DNA from: DTU019 sp050949825
GTDB taxonomy: Bacteria > Bacillota > Syntrophomonadia > Syntrophomonadales > Syntrophomonadaceae
Length of the DNA stretch: 64,000 nt
NCBI GenBank assembly: GCA_050949825.1
Contig: JBMNGL010000007.1
Coordinates: forward strand, 248,001-312,000
Direction of reading: 5' to 3'
Each line of letters begins with the position of its first letter. The stretch's first letter is position 1. The position numbers were made by a program, and so were the translations under genes. The notes under the pieces are model-generated. The model saw nothing but the letters and a program-made list of their open reading frames with translations, did not search any database and was not told where the DNA came from. Positions 45,292 through 53,098 of the stretch are shown here, in pieces.

Positions 45292-46032
45292 TCATGGCTG
45301 GATTTCAACAAAAATATCTTCCAGAGATATCTTCAGCCCCGCAAAGAAGCTTGATTTTATCGTATCTTTCGCCCCCAGGATGTTTAAGCTTTCAATATCT
45401 CTTTGGGAAGAAAAGGAGTACTGTAAAATATTCTTGTTTTCCGGATTTACCACCCAGTATTCCAAAACGCCGCTTTTCATGTACAGGTTTAATTTCGTAA
45501 CCATATCCTTGCCTTTAGTTGATGTAGACAATACTTCAACAACAAGTGTTGGTGTGCCCTCATATTTGTTGGACTCGTTGACCTTATCCAGATCGCAGAT
45601 GACAACAATGTCCGGCTGGACGACATTGGGATCTTCTTCAAACCTGGTCGCATAACCAAAAAGCTTCACATCTAATGGCGCTGTTAATGGCCGGCACGGT
45701 TTTTGCTTGAAATAGTTATTGAAATGCCAGGCTATTTCGTTCACAATGACCTGATGTGTAAAGCCTGGTGAAGCCAACAGGTAAATTTCCCCGCCGATCA
45801 GTTCATACCTCTGATCAGACGAATCAACCAGGGCCATATATTCTTCATAGCTGATTCTCTTCATTGTTTTATAATCTTTTGATTCTTCATGAACAAGACA
45901 ATAATTGGGTTCATTATAGCGAATCAGTTTGGCCACGCTTTTTCCGTTTTTGGTAATAATAATATCTTCCTTATCTACCAGAGAAAGATATTTCCCGAAA
46001 GCGTTTTGCAGATCTGTTGTATTTACGTGCAT
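45292..46032 (-). CDS. Phd/YefM antitoxin domain fused to Uma2-family (DUF820) nuclease-like domain
   Basis: Residues 1-45 are a Phd/YefM-type DNA-binding antitoxin fold (VNTTDLQNAFGKYLSLVDKE, then IIITKNGKSVAKLIRY). Residues 60-245 are a Uma2 domain with the restriction-endonuclease-like core: YELIGGEIYLLASPG, QPDIVVICD, TLVVEVLSTSTKGKD and YWVVNP. Uma2 genes are widespread but their substrate is unknown. The fusion puts operator binding and a possible nuclease in one chain. ATG 46032 follows TTGGGGGTAAG. Three identical 10-mers span its promoter, suggesting self-repression. Confidence 0.85.
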   Translation of the reverse strand: MHVNTTDLQNAFGKYLSLVDKEDIIITKNGKSVAKLIRYNEPNYCLVHEESKDYKTMKRISYEEYMALVDSSDQRYELIGGEIYLLASPGFTHQVIVNEIAWHFNNYFKQKPCRPLTAPLDVKLFGYATRFEEDPNVVQPDIVVICDLDKVNESNKYEGTPTLVVEVLSTSTKGKDMVTKLNLYMKSGVLEYWVVNPENKNILQYSFSSQRDIESLNILGAKDTIKSSFFAGLKISLEDIFVEIQP

Positions 46033-46051
46033 AAGCTTACCCCCAAACCTT

Positions 46052-46105
46052 AATTAGCTATCATAATAAGGGGAATTAGCTATAATGTCAAACATAATTA
46101 GCTAT
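46052..46105 (-). promoter_or_regulatory. Promoter with three 22-bp-spaced AATTAGCTAT operators
   Basis: Leftward: TTGACA (46091-46086), 17-bp spacer, TATTAT (46068-46063). The 10-mer AATTAGCTAT occurs at 46052-46061, 46074-46083 and 46096-46105, exactly 22 bp apart. The copies lie downstream of the -10, inside the spacer and upstream of the -35, so a bound protein on one DNA face would block RNA polymerase. Confidence 0.85.
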
Positions 46106-46266
46106 CAGGGAAAGGGCTTTATCGCCACTAATTCTTGCCGTATGGGTTGCAGTGGGTATAAAATTAATATTATTGTAGAGTGTAGAAAAGAAGAATTGGA
46201 TAGGATGGGGAAAGGATGAATTTGTTTTCTGGGACTTTTCATTAACGACCTTGGTTCTATTCAGGA

Positions 46267-46430
46267 CCATCTGCTTGTTTCACGACGAAAGGGGTACCGG
46301 GCTAATTCACATCCATGTAGGGTAGCCCTCTCGCCCCGTCCATGGGGCTCGCCCCCCATCACTGCTCGCCTTCGCAGGGTGTTGTTGCCATGTTCCGTCT
46401 AACGGCTCCTACATATTTATACATTCAAAC
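46267..46430. repeat. Structured repeat element, copy 2 (left end lost)
   Basis: This 164-bp block matches 5811-5974 with about nine substitutions, several concentrated in the region of the AACACCAT-complementary arm. The left TIR and first hairpin arm are missing. On the right the homology ends at CATTCAAAC, and a GGAATCAA word found beyond the copy 1 outer repeat follows at once, suggesting a small internal deletion. It lies 33 bp upstream of ttdA. Confidence 0.8.
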
Positions 46431-46463
46431 AGGGGAATCAATATATCGATTTGGGAGGAATTT

Positions 46464-47363
46464 ATGAATACGATTGGACAGCGAGAAAAACTTATCGATA
46501 TTATGGCCAGGTTTACGGTTTATACCGGTAAATATCTGCCTGATGATGTTTACGCTAAATTAAAAAAACTCCGTGGCAAGGAAGACAGTGCCCTGGCTAA
46601 AATAGTATACGATGCCATGTTCGAGGATTTAAAATTGGCACATGAATTTAATTGCCCACTGTGTCAGGATACCGGCGTTATCCAGTACTTTGTACAGGTT
46701 GGAACCAGGTTTCCCCTGATTGACCAGATAGAGGATTGTTTGATTGAAGCAGTCAAAAAAGCAACCTGCCTGGGTCCGCTTCGCCATAATGCGGTTGAGG
46801 TTTTTGATGAAAAAAACACCGGCAACAATGTGGGCAAGCGAATTCCCTGGGTTGACTGGGAGATAGTACCTGATAGTGATGGAGCCGCAATCTATGTATA
46901 TATGGCCGGAGGCGGTTGCAGCCTTCCCGGAATCGCCAAAGTCCTGATGCCTTTGGAAGGATATGAAGGTATAATCAAATTGGTATTCGACCAGATTACT
47001 TCTTATGGCATCAATGCCTGCCCTCCCCTTTTAGTTGGTATTGGTATCGCTGGTTCGGTAGAGGTGGCCGCTAAATTATCCAAAAAAGCCTTGTTGCGTC
47101 CTATAGGCTCTCGCAATAGTAATCCTCGCGGGGCCGAATTGGAAGCCAGAATCGAAGATGGCCTGAATGCGCTCAAAATTGGACCGGGTGGTCTGACTGG
47201 AGAAAACTCCGTTATGGGTGTGCATATTGAGGAGGCCGCCAGACATCCGGCTACCATTGCGGTAGGCTTGTCTACCGGCTGCTGGGCACACCGAAGAGCA
47301 GTAATCAAATTTAATGCTGATATGGATTATGAAATTATTTCCCATAAAGGAGCAGTTCTATGA
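46464..47363 (+). CDS. ttdA: L(+)-tartrate dehydratase alpha subunit (class I fumarase family)
   Basis: The alpha subunit carries the [4Fe-4S] cluster that dehydrates L(+)-tartrate to oxaloacetate. The 299-residue product is close in length and motif order to TtdA: CPLCQDTG (Cys67), APLRHNAVE-like GPLRHNAVEVFDE, MAGGGCSLPG, LLRPIGSRNSNPRGAELE and STGCWAHRR, giving three cluster cysteines. Two-subunit class I fumarases share most of these, so fumarate hydratase activity is the alternative. It starts at ATG behind GGGAGG and overlaps ttdB by 4 bp. The TRAP transporter at 53 kb could supply a C4-dicarboxylate. Confidence 0.85.
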   Translation: MNTIGQREKLIDIMARFTVYTGKYLPDDVYAKLKKLRGKEDSALAKIVYDAMFEDLKLAHEFNCPLCQDTGVIQYFVQVGTRFPLIDQIEDCLIEAVKKATCLGPLRHNAVEVFDEKNTGNNVGKRIPWVDWEIVPDSDGAAIYVYMAGGGCSLPGIAKVLMPLEGYEGIIKLVFDQITSYGINACPPLLVGIGIAGSVEVAAKLSKKALLRPIGSRNSNPRGAELEARIEDGLNALKIGPGGLTGENSVMGVHIEEAARHPATIAVGLSTGCWAHRRAVIKFNADMDYEIISHKGAVL

Positions 47364-47977
47364 AGAGCCGAACACTGACTACTCCGATTCAGGACGAAGT
47401 TCTAGAATCGCTTACCATTGGCGATATTATTTATTTGAATGGTTATTTGATAACCAGTCGGGATGATGTGCATCAGCGATTAATCAAACAGCATAAGCAA
47501 CTGCCGGTTGATCTTGCCGGCAAGGCTATTTTCCACGCCGGACCGATTATGCAAGAAATAGAAGGACAGCCGGGGAAGTACCGGGTAATATCCATTGGGC
47601 CAACTACCAGCATGCGTATGGAAAAATACCAAAAAGACTTTATCCATCAAACCGGGTTGAAGCTGATTGTCGGCAAAGGGGGCATGGGGCAGAATACAGC
47701 TGCCGGATGCCGGGAGTATAAGGCCATTCATACGGTGTTTCCCGGAGGCTGTGCCGTGTTAGCGGCAAATTGTGTGGAAGAGGTTGAACGGGTAGAATGG
47801 TTGGATTTAGGCATGCCGGAAGCTATGTGGGTGATGCGGGTAAAAGAATTCGGTCCCCTGATTGTTTCTATTGATACAAAGGGGAATAATCTTTTCGAGA
47901 ATAATAAAAAGGTGTTCAATCTGAAGAAAGATGCTATCGTTGAGGAAATCTGCCAACACGTCGATTATCTGGAATAG
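47360..47977 (+). CDS. ttdB: L(+)-tartrate dehydratase beta subunit
   Basis: The beta subunit (fumerase_C fold) completes the active site with TtdA. The 205-residue protein has LTIGDIIYLNGYLITSRDDV, GKAIFHAGPI, ISIGPTTSMRMEKY, GKGGMGQNTAAGC, VFPGGCAVLAA and the family end VKEFGPLIVSIDTKGNNL. The pattern fits TtdB especially well. The ATG overlaps the ttdA stop (ATGA). Confidence 0.86.
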   Translation: MKSRTLTTPIQDEVLESLTIGDIIYLNGYLITSRDDVHQRLIKQHKQLPVDLAGKAIFHAGPIMQEIEGQPGKYRVISIGPTTSMRMEKYQKDFIHQTGLKLIVGKGGMGQNTAAGCREYKAIHTVFPGGCAVLAANCVEEVERVEWLDLGMPEAMWVMRVKEFGPLIVSIDTKGNNLFENNKKVFNLKKDAIVEEICQHVDYLE

Positions 47978-47998
47978 CAGGAATAAGGTTAGTTTTTC

Positions 47999-48061
47999 TG
48001 GTCGGGCAGGACTGGTGATAAGGACCCTGGATCCCCTGAAGCTGAGGTCAATCTATCGCGA
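47999..48061 (+). pseudogene. Decayed fragment of nfeD
   Basis: GGTCGGGCAGGACTGGTGAT and the following 40 bases match the NfeD OB-domain coding region at 29688-29772, with small deletions. It is a non-functional scrap, in the same relative position to the lipoprotein gene as nfeD is to the lipoprotein remnant at 32.5 kb. Confidence 0.8.
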
Positions 48062-48871
48062 ATCATCATTACTCTTCAGGTCTAATTTGCCCGACTCCCA
48101 TGGTTTGGCATAATAGTCTAAGACGTAATTGGCTTGCTTGATATCAAGCGAGGATTGCTTTAATAAAAATTCGGTATAATCTTCCCAGGCATTACACTGT
48201 AAAATCATTAAGGGTATAGCGCTTAATTGAGGATATTGCTCCGCTATTATGCGGTCAAACTGGTTTTGCATGGAGCGAATAGTTAAATGCCGGGCGGTTC
48301 TGGGCAAAAGCCATTCTTCGTAATCGTTGCGGGAATTAAATCCGAATTCTTTGAGAATGGCGGTTTCACCCGCTTTAATGCGGTTGTATTCTTGTGCGCC
48401 GGCTTGATCTGAAACTTCATTGACAAGCTTTTGCACCTTTTGGGCCTCTATTTGACTTACCATATGACCTTGCTTAACCGCTTCCTGATAAAGTACTTCT
48501 TCTCTTACTGTGAGGTTAAAAATCAAGTTCATGTTTATTGGCTGGTCAATTGAGGAGCGCTCCCTGCCGCTGAGATACTGTTTTTCATCACCGCTCAACT
48601 CATCTTCGGTTCGACCCAATGCCCTGAGAAATGCTTCGGTTTGCGTTTCGGGGATGCTGGCATGATCTTCTCTCAGCAATTTGGCCATTTTAACGCCAAT
48701 CTTGCGGATAATGACTTCGTCCTCAATATCCTGTGTCGTTATGGCCTGATTATTTACAAGTGCAACTGTATCAGGGGGGGACTCCTGAAGGTGTGAACTG
48801 CATCCCGCCAAACAAGTGCAGCTAAGAAATGCCAGAATGATCAAATAAAATATGCGTTTAGATTTTTTCAA
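48053..48871 (-). CDS. SurA N-terminal-like lipoprotein (possible foldase/chaperone)
   Basis: The 272-residue protein has a lipobox (LAFLSCTCLAGC; the cysteine of LAGC is the likely lipid site) and a SurA_N-type helical domain beginning DTVALVNNQAITTQDIEDEV. Helices continue through VREEVLYQEAVKQGHMVSQI and there is no recognisable PpiC catalytic domain, so it may be a chaperone without isomerase activity. It is exported and anchored outside the membrane. The end of the gene overlaps the nfeD scrap. A remnant of its C-terminus exists at 32492-32601. Confidence 0.8.
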   Translation of the reverse strand: MKKSKRIFYLIILAFLSCTCLAGCSSHLQESPPDTVALVNNQAITTQDIEDEVIIRKIGVKMAKLLREDHASIPETQTEAFLRALGRTEDELSGDEKQYLSGRERSSIDQPINMNLIFNLTVREEVLYQEAVKQGHMVSQIEAQKVQKLVNEVSDQAGAQEYNRIKAGETAILKEFGFNSRNDYEEWLLPRTARHLTIRSMQNQFDRIIAEQYPQLSAIPLMILQCNAWEDYTEFLLKQSSLDIKQANYVLDYYAKPWESGKLDLKSNDDSR

Positions 48872-49076
48872 AATGGCACCTCGATTTTAAACACTTTTTA
48901 TATACATGCCGACTTTCACCCCGTAAGGGATGAAAATGCAGCGGGCATTCATATAATTCAATCATATCTGGAAATATCCCCCGAATCAACCAATTGACCC
49001 CCAAAGCAAGGGGAGAACCCAGTGCGCAGCCGGTGGCAGTTGCTGCGTCAGAGTCTCCCCCGTTATTGTCTAACTG

Positions 49077-50225
49077 CTACCGATCATTTATAACCAGCCA
49101 TTTTCCATCAGACTGCTTTTCAAGTGTCAAAATGGCATTGGCGCTTTCATGATTGCCTTGATCGATGATAGAGCCGCCCGAATAGATCTTGTAAGTCATA
49201 GTCAGCCTGGTCTTGACCTGCACAATGTCCAGGCTGTTTTTAAACTGGTAATTACTCAGTGTCAAACCCTCTATAGATGTTTCCAAGGTCCAGCCGGATT
49301 CTTTATAATCCTCTATTTCCTCTTTTACCTCTTGCCATGCTGAGCTGTCTTTTTTTACATAAGGGGCGATAGCGTTAATCTTATAGTCTTTCAGGGTGGT
49401 GAAGACCGTTTGGCTGTACCCGGTGACGACCTTTTTGATGTTTTCCTGGAGCTTCTCATCCGGTTCCAGTTTCAGGTCAATGCTGCTCGGAAGGGTGCTG
49501 AAATCCTTTTTGTCTGATTTGGCTCCGGCGCCTTCCCATGTGATTGCAACATCCCTTAGACCCTGGAATACCACAATGCTGGCCTGCCCATCCTGCAGGG
49601 GAATCGCTTCACCGTCGATCCAGGCTTTGGCTCCGGGAATAAAGGTGAAACTGCAGTTGGCCACCATGGGGGATGGATCAACCCGCCATTTGGGTTTATC
49701 TGCGCTGCCAATATTAATCAGATCTAAACTGGAGGTTTTCGATGCTCCATTGACAAAGGTTTGAATAGTATAACCCAAATAAGGGGCACTGGTTTTATCA
49801 CTATAAGTGGAGTTGATTTGATACCTGCTAATTTCAAGATCCTTATTCGCTCTGGTAAACCAGTCTTTGGTGAGAAAGGGCTGGTCGGCAAGCGGCCGTT
49901 CATCCAGCAAACCATAGGCGGTGCCATATTTGCCTGATTTCATAGCCTCCATGTACTGTTCGCAGACCTGGTCAGGTTTGACTGGTTTTATATAGGTGTT
50001 ATAACCCCATGCGGCCAGAGCCAGCAATAGCATCACCAATACAACTGGAACGATCTTCCCAGTCGGTAAAGGAGCTCTCTTAATGGGCGCCGCTGGAGAA
50101 GCTGGCGGCGGAGTGGCATATGTTGGAGGAGCTGAGTCTGTATACAGGGAAGCAAGATCCTGCCCGCATGCTGTGCAAAACTTGGCTCCGTGGTTTACTT
50201 CGGCATTACATTTCGGACATTGCAT
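49077..50225 (-). CDS. Zinc-ribbon membrane protein, TcaA-like
   Basis: The 382-residue product begins with a zinc ribbon (CPKCNAEVNHGAKFCTACG), a Pro-rich linker, one membrane helix (VVLVMLLLALAAWGYN, near residues 60-76) and an extracellular part with NTF2-like or TcaA-like repeats (CEQYMEAMKSGKYGTAYGLL; SFTFIPGAKAWIDGEAIPL). TcaA relatives respond to glycopeptide stress and interact with wall polymers. Here the function is inferred only from architecture. ATG 50225 follows GGAGGTAAT. Confidence 0.8.
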   Translation of the reverse strand: MQCPKCNAEVNHGAKFCTACGQDLASLYTDSAPPTYATPPPASPAAPIKRAPLPTGKIVPVVLVMLLLALAAWGYNTYIKPVKPDQVCEQYMEAMKSGKYGTAYGLLDERPLADQPFLTKDWFTRANKDLEISRYQINSTYSDKTSAPYLGYTIQTFVNGASKTSSLDLINIGSADKPKWRVDPSPMVANCSFTFIPGAKAWIDGEAIPLQDGQASIVVFQGLRDVAITWEGAGAKSDKKDFSTLPSSIDLKLEPDEKLQENIKKVVTGYSQTVFTTLKDYKINAIAPYVKKDSSAWQEVKEEIEDYKESGWTLETSIEGLTLSNYQFKNSLDIVQVKTRLTMTYKIYSGGSIIDQGNHESANAILTLEKQSDGKWLVINDR

Positions 50226-50797
50226 CGATTATTACCTCCATTAGTTTTTGAAATTGTCAAATTGACTTCAGTAAAACAAACAACAATTGTTCCTTCATCA
50301 TTTCTGCTATATAACCAGCATTGTCGGTGTAAATACTGCGCTATCTTGATAAGACCCATGTAATTCCTCCCAACCTGCAAAATGTTGCCATGACCAAGAT
50401 AAATTATTATTGACGGGATATTTTGAAGAAAACATAACCGGGGGTGTTGTTCTAAATATATTTAAACACAATAAAAGAATTACGGGCAATGATATCTAGA
50501 TCACAAATTAATGATAATTTGCATTTTAATCGCTGGTGTGCATGATCAAAACCGCGGGCTATACGGTTTGTCTTCTTTGTTCAGGGCCTTGTAGGATTGA
50601 ATAATCCAAAACAATTACCCCAATTGCTCCGGAAAAGCCCCTGGACATGTCCATATAAGGCGCTTTAATGTTACTGGTAAGCCGGCCGTCTTGATATAAT
50701 ATCAATATAAGCCCGATTCAAGGCAACTTTCTTCAATTACGGGGTATCAAGTGGATTCAACACAGTTTATTAACCTTTATCAAGGGGGAATGATCTG
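50226..50797. other. Intergenic interval, no gene seen
   Basis: The 570 bp contains only short frames without ribosome sites. Its last 35 bases (TTTATTAACCTTTATCAA then GGGGG) are shared with the region in front of the paralogous gene at 32.6 kb. Confidence 0.5.
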
Positions 50798-51175
50798 GTG
50801 TTTGATTATTTAATGTCGTATTTCAAACCTGTTGAAAGAAAAAAGAATGGAAAGATAATTGTAATTATAAGAGGATTAAGATTTCAGGCGGATACCGGGG
50901 CTGACATCATAAGTCAAATAAAAAAGAAAATCGATTTCTACCGTCAGGAAATGTCTAACGATTTGAAGAATGTAAGCTACTCACTGCCCGGAGGCAACCT
51001 TCATGGCAAATGGAATCTCAATCTGGTGATATTTAAAAATGATATACAGAATTTGAATGGATTTGAAGATTATCTCTTGAAAAAAGCTATGATAAATAAC
51101 CAATATCATTATAACGACTGCACTTTACTGGAAAAGCGAAAAAACATTTGTAAGTCCCGGTTCGAAAAGTATTAA
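50798..51175 (+). CDS. Paralogue of the 103-aa hypothetical protein, 3' frameshifted
   Basis: The first 95 residues are about 85% identical to the protein at 32637-32948, including LPGGNLHGKWN and KIIVIIRGLRF. After LEDYLLKK-like FEDYLLKK the frame differs: an extra A in a run of six near 51080 replaces SYDK-stop with a 30-residue foreign tail. It uses the same GTG start and AAGGGGG site. It may still fold, since only the C-terminal few residues change. Function unknown. Confidence 0.6.
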   Translation: MFDYLMSYFKPVERKKNGKIIVIIRGLRFQADTGADIISQIKKKIDFYRQEMSNDLKNVSYSLPGGNLHGKWNLNLVIFKNDIQNLNGFEDYLLKKAMINNQYHYNDCTLLEKRKNICKSRFEKY

Positions 51176-51246
51176 AATCGGTGCGGTGCATTTTGCCTGC
51201 CAAGTGATATAGCATGTGGTGGGCCAGCAGCATCAACTTATATATG

Positions 51247-51580
51247 AGGGCAGGATATTTTTATGGATCATGCCGGATTCAGCACCTATGAGAGCCTGTA
51301 CAGGGCCAGGGATATTTTCCAGGCTAAGAAGGTTATTATTGTGACGCAGCAGTATCATCTCCTGCGCGCTGTTTTCATAGCCAGAGAACTGGGGCTGGAA
51401 GCATATGGGGTAGCCTCTGACAGGCATGACTATGGGCAGATAATGGCTGTATATGAAGCTAGAGAAATGGCCGCCCGGAATAAGGATTTTTGGCTGGTCA
51501 GGGTTTTCAAACCCCAACCTACTTTTTTGGGAGAAGTCATACCGGTGTTTGGCGATGGTGGAGCAACGGATGATAAATAG
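51247..51580 (+). pseudogene. Truncated SanA/YdcF (DUF218) gene
   Basis: The sequence from GGGCAGGATATTTTTATGGA onward matches the second half of the intact gene (33297-33628), reading MDHAGFSTYESLYRARDIF to PVFGDGGATDDK. The membrane anchor and first half of the domain are missing, so it should not be functional. Confidence 0.85.
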
Positions 51581-51621
51581 GTTTTTTGTTGTTGCCTTCG
51601 GCTTATAATTACCAGTATAAT

Positions 51622-51660
51622 TATTCTAGTAGTTTACTAAATTAGTAGACTACTAGAATA
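51622..51660. promoter_or_regulatory. 39-bp near-perfect palindrome upstream of a DUF gene
   Basis: TATTCTAGTAGTTTACTA and TAGTAGACTACTAGAATA form an 18-bp inverted repeat with one T-G wobble around AAT. There is no T-run after it. It lies 21 bp before the ATG and just before the GAAGGAGG site, so it could be a repressor operator or an RNA hairpin affecting translation. Confidence 0.6.
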
Positions 51661-51681
51661 TTGGCGAAGGAGGCAAAAATA

Positions 51682-52161
51682 ATGGAAATACCCACTACTT
51701 TAAAGCACAAACCGGTTATTGTAGCGGAAAACTATGAGAATATTGATGGCAGATATGCTTATAATTCAGATACCAAGGGTCTCTCATTGGGACTGGCGCA
51801 GTGGAATGACCGGGGCAAAGTGGATATATCAGCTAAAGTATGGAGGCATACCGGCGAAAAATGGTCCCGACAGTCCGAAGAACTACCCCTGCACCGCGTG
51901 CTGGATCTGGCCATTCTGGTTTGTCGCGCCAAACTACACTTTAGGGAGGCTTATCGCTATAAGTATTTTTATGACCCGGAAAAGCCGGTTATAGACAGAG
52001 TGGGGCTGCAGGGTGATGCTATGACGGTGGCTGTATGTACTGATAATGAAAGGATAAATGAGGATATGCAGCTATTCAGCCAGGCTCTCAGTAATGATGA
52101 TGAACTTATTGGTGAACGGCTGCGTACTTTAGCCAGGATATTGCGGGAAATGGGCTATTAA
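51682..52161 (+). CDS. Conserved hypothetical protein (DUF6530-like)
   Basis: A 159-residue soluble protein. It has strongly patterned blocks typical of a conserved single-domain family: IPTTLKHKPVIVAENYENID, KGLSLGLAQWNDRGKVDISA, VWRHTGEKWSRQSEELPLHR and IGERLRTLARILREMGY. It resembles a family I recall as DUF6530, which I cannot confirm. No catalytic motif is evident. ATG 51682 is chosen for the GAAGGAGG site; the TTG frame from 51661 includes that site. Confidence 0.7.
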   Translation: MEIPTTLKHKPVIVAENYENIDGRYAYNSDTKGLSLGLAQWNDRGKVDISAKVWRHTGEKWSRQSEELPLHRVLDLAILVCRAKLHFREAYRYKYFYDPEKPVIDRVGLQGDAMTVAVCTDNERINEDMQLFSQALSNDDELIGERLRTLARILREMGY

Positions 52162-52175
52162 AGCCGATCCGGGCG

Positions 52176-52192
52176 TTGGTGCCAGGCACCAA
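52176..52192 (+). terminator. Short hairpin after the DUF gene
   Basis: TTGGTGCC/GGCACCAA with a one-base centre, 14 bp after the stop codon. The loop is too small for a normal terminator hairpin; it may instead be a palindromic repeat word. Confidence 0.3.
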
Positions 52193-52323
52193 ACTTATTC
52201 TGGGCAGGACCCCTAACCTGGCCGGGACTGGGGCGGCACCGGGCAGAAGGCCTGGTTCCCCTTCACTAATAGCATCATAATAACTATAATAGAAGAATAT
52301 ACCCATGGTCGGAGGTGTAGGGT

Positions 52324-52779
52324 GTGCAGCACACATTCTTGTTTGAAGAAGGCTATTGGAAAGCCTGCGGTCATTATTACACGGAAACCGGGCAGGCGCA
52401 TGAGGTTGAGGGGCAAGTTCGTATCTATCATGAGGATGACCTGTGGATCAATGCCGGGGTCATGAAGGTGATTGGTCAGGAATCGATAGAGATCTGCAAC
52501 CGCTATGAGGTGATACCCTGGGAAAAAGGGCAGGAGTTGACCACCTGGGTGTCAATAAATCCTGGCCTGGGGATGCTGGTGGGTACTTTTACGGTTACGG
52601 AAGACTGTATTCTTTCTGATTATCAAGCTGAAAAAGGTGATTTTTCCGGCGCGGAGGTCTATATCAGGATTGCGCCTGATCGATATTTGAATCGCGGGGT
52701 GCTGGTTTATAAGGGAAAAGAGAAGCTCTCCTCCTGGTCAACGGAGCTAAACAGGATACCAGACCCGGAGACTTTCTAA
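52324..52779 (+). CDS. Hypothetical protein, beta-rich
   Basis: A 151-residue protein from GTG 52324 behind GGAGGTGTAG. It has no signal peptide or membrane segment. Alternating hydrophobic strands (MLVGTFTVTEDCILSDYQ, AEVYIRIAPDRYLNRGVLVY) suggest a lipocalin-like or other beta-barrel fold. No family is recognised. It stands alone between two hairpins. Confidence 0.6.
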   Translation: MQHTFLFEEGYWKACGHYYTETGQAHEVEGQVRIYHEDDLWINAGVMKVIGQESIEICNRYEVIPWEKGQELTTWVSINPGLGMLVGTFTVTEDCILSDYQAEKGDFSGAEVYIRIAPDRYLNRGVLVYKGKEKLSSWSTELNRIPDPETF

Positions 52780-52802
52780 CACTATTAAGGGGAATGCAAT
52801 GA

Positions 52803-52850
52803 GGGGCAGTATACGGTTGTTGGGGCCAACAAACATAAAATTACTGCCCC
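52803..52850. terminator. Nested hairpin after the hypothetical gene
   Basis: GGGGCAGTA (52803-52811) pairs with TACTGCCCC (52842-52850), enclosing a second helix TTGTTGG/CCAACAA. There is no T-run. It may be a terminator for the preceding gene or a 5' element of the TRAP operon 250 bp downstream; the rest of 52851-53098 holds no gene. Confidence 0.4.
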
Positions 52851-53098
52851 GGGCATATATTTTATTACACTTGCCATTACAATGGCGTGAATGGTAATAT
52901 ATTTATAAGTAGTATGGTATTCCATAGTTTGTGAATACAAAAAACTGCATATGTGTAGGAAAAGTAGAATGGTAGGAAGTGGGAAGCGATCCCCCGGATG
53001 GTGTGATGCCTGCCTGGGGTTTTTGTCTTTCTTTGGAAACTCCTGCGGGGGTTTTTTGCTTTTCCTGGACAAAAAAGGCAAAAAGGGAGGACGAAAAA

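Noticed and set aside
52979..53098. Upstream extension of DctP from 52979
   Set aside because: It would put 40 residues before the signal peptide; GTG 53099 has GGGAGG and gives a normal lipoprotein signal.
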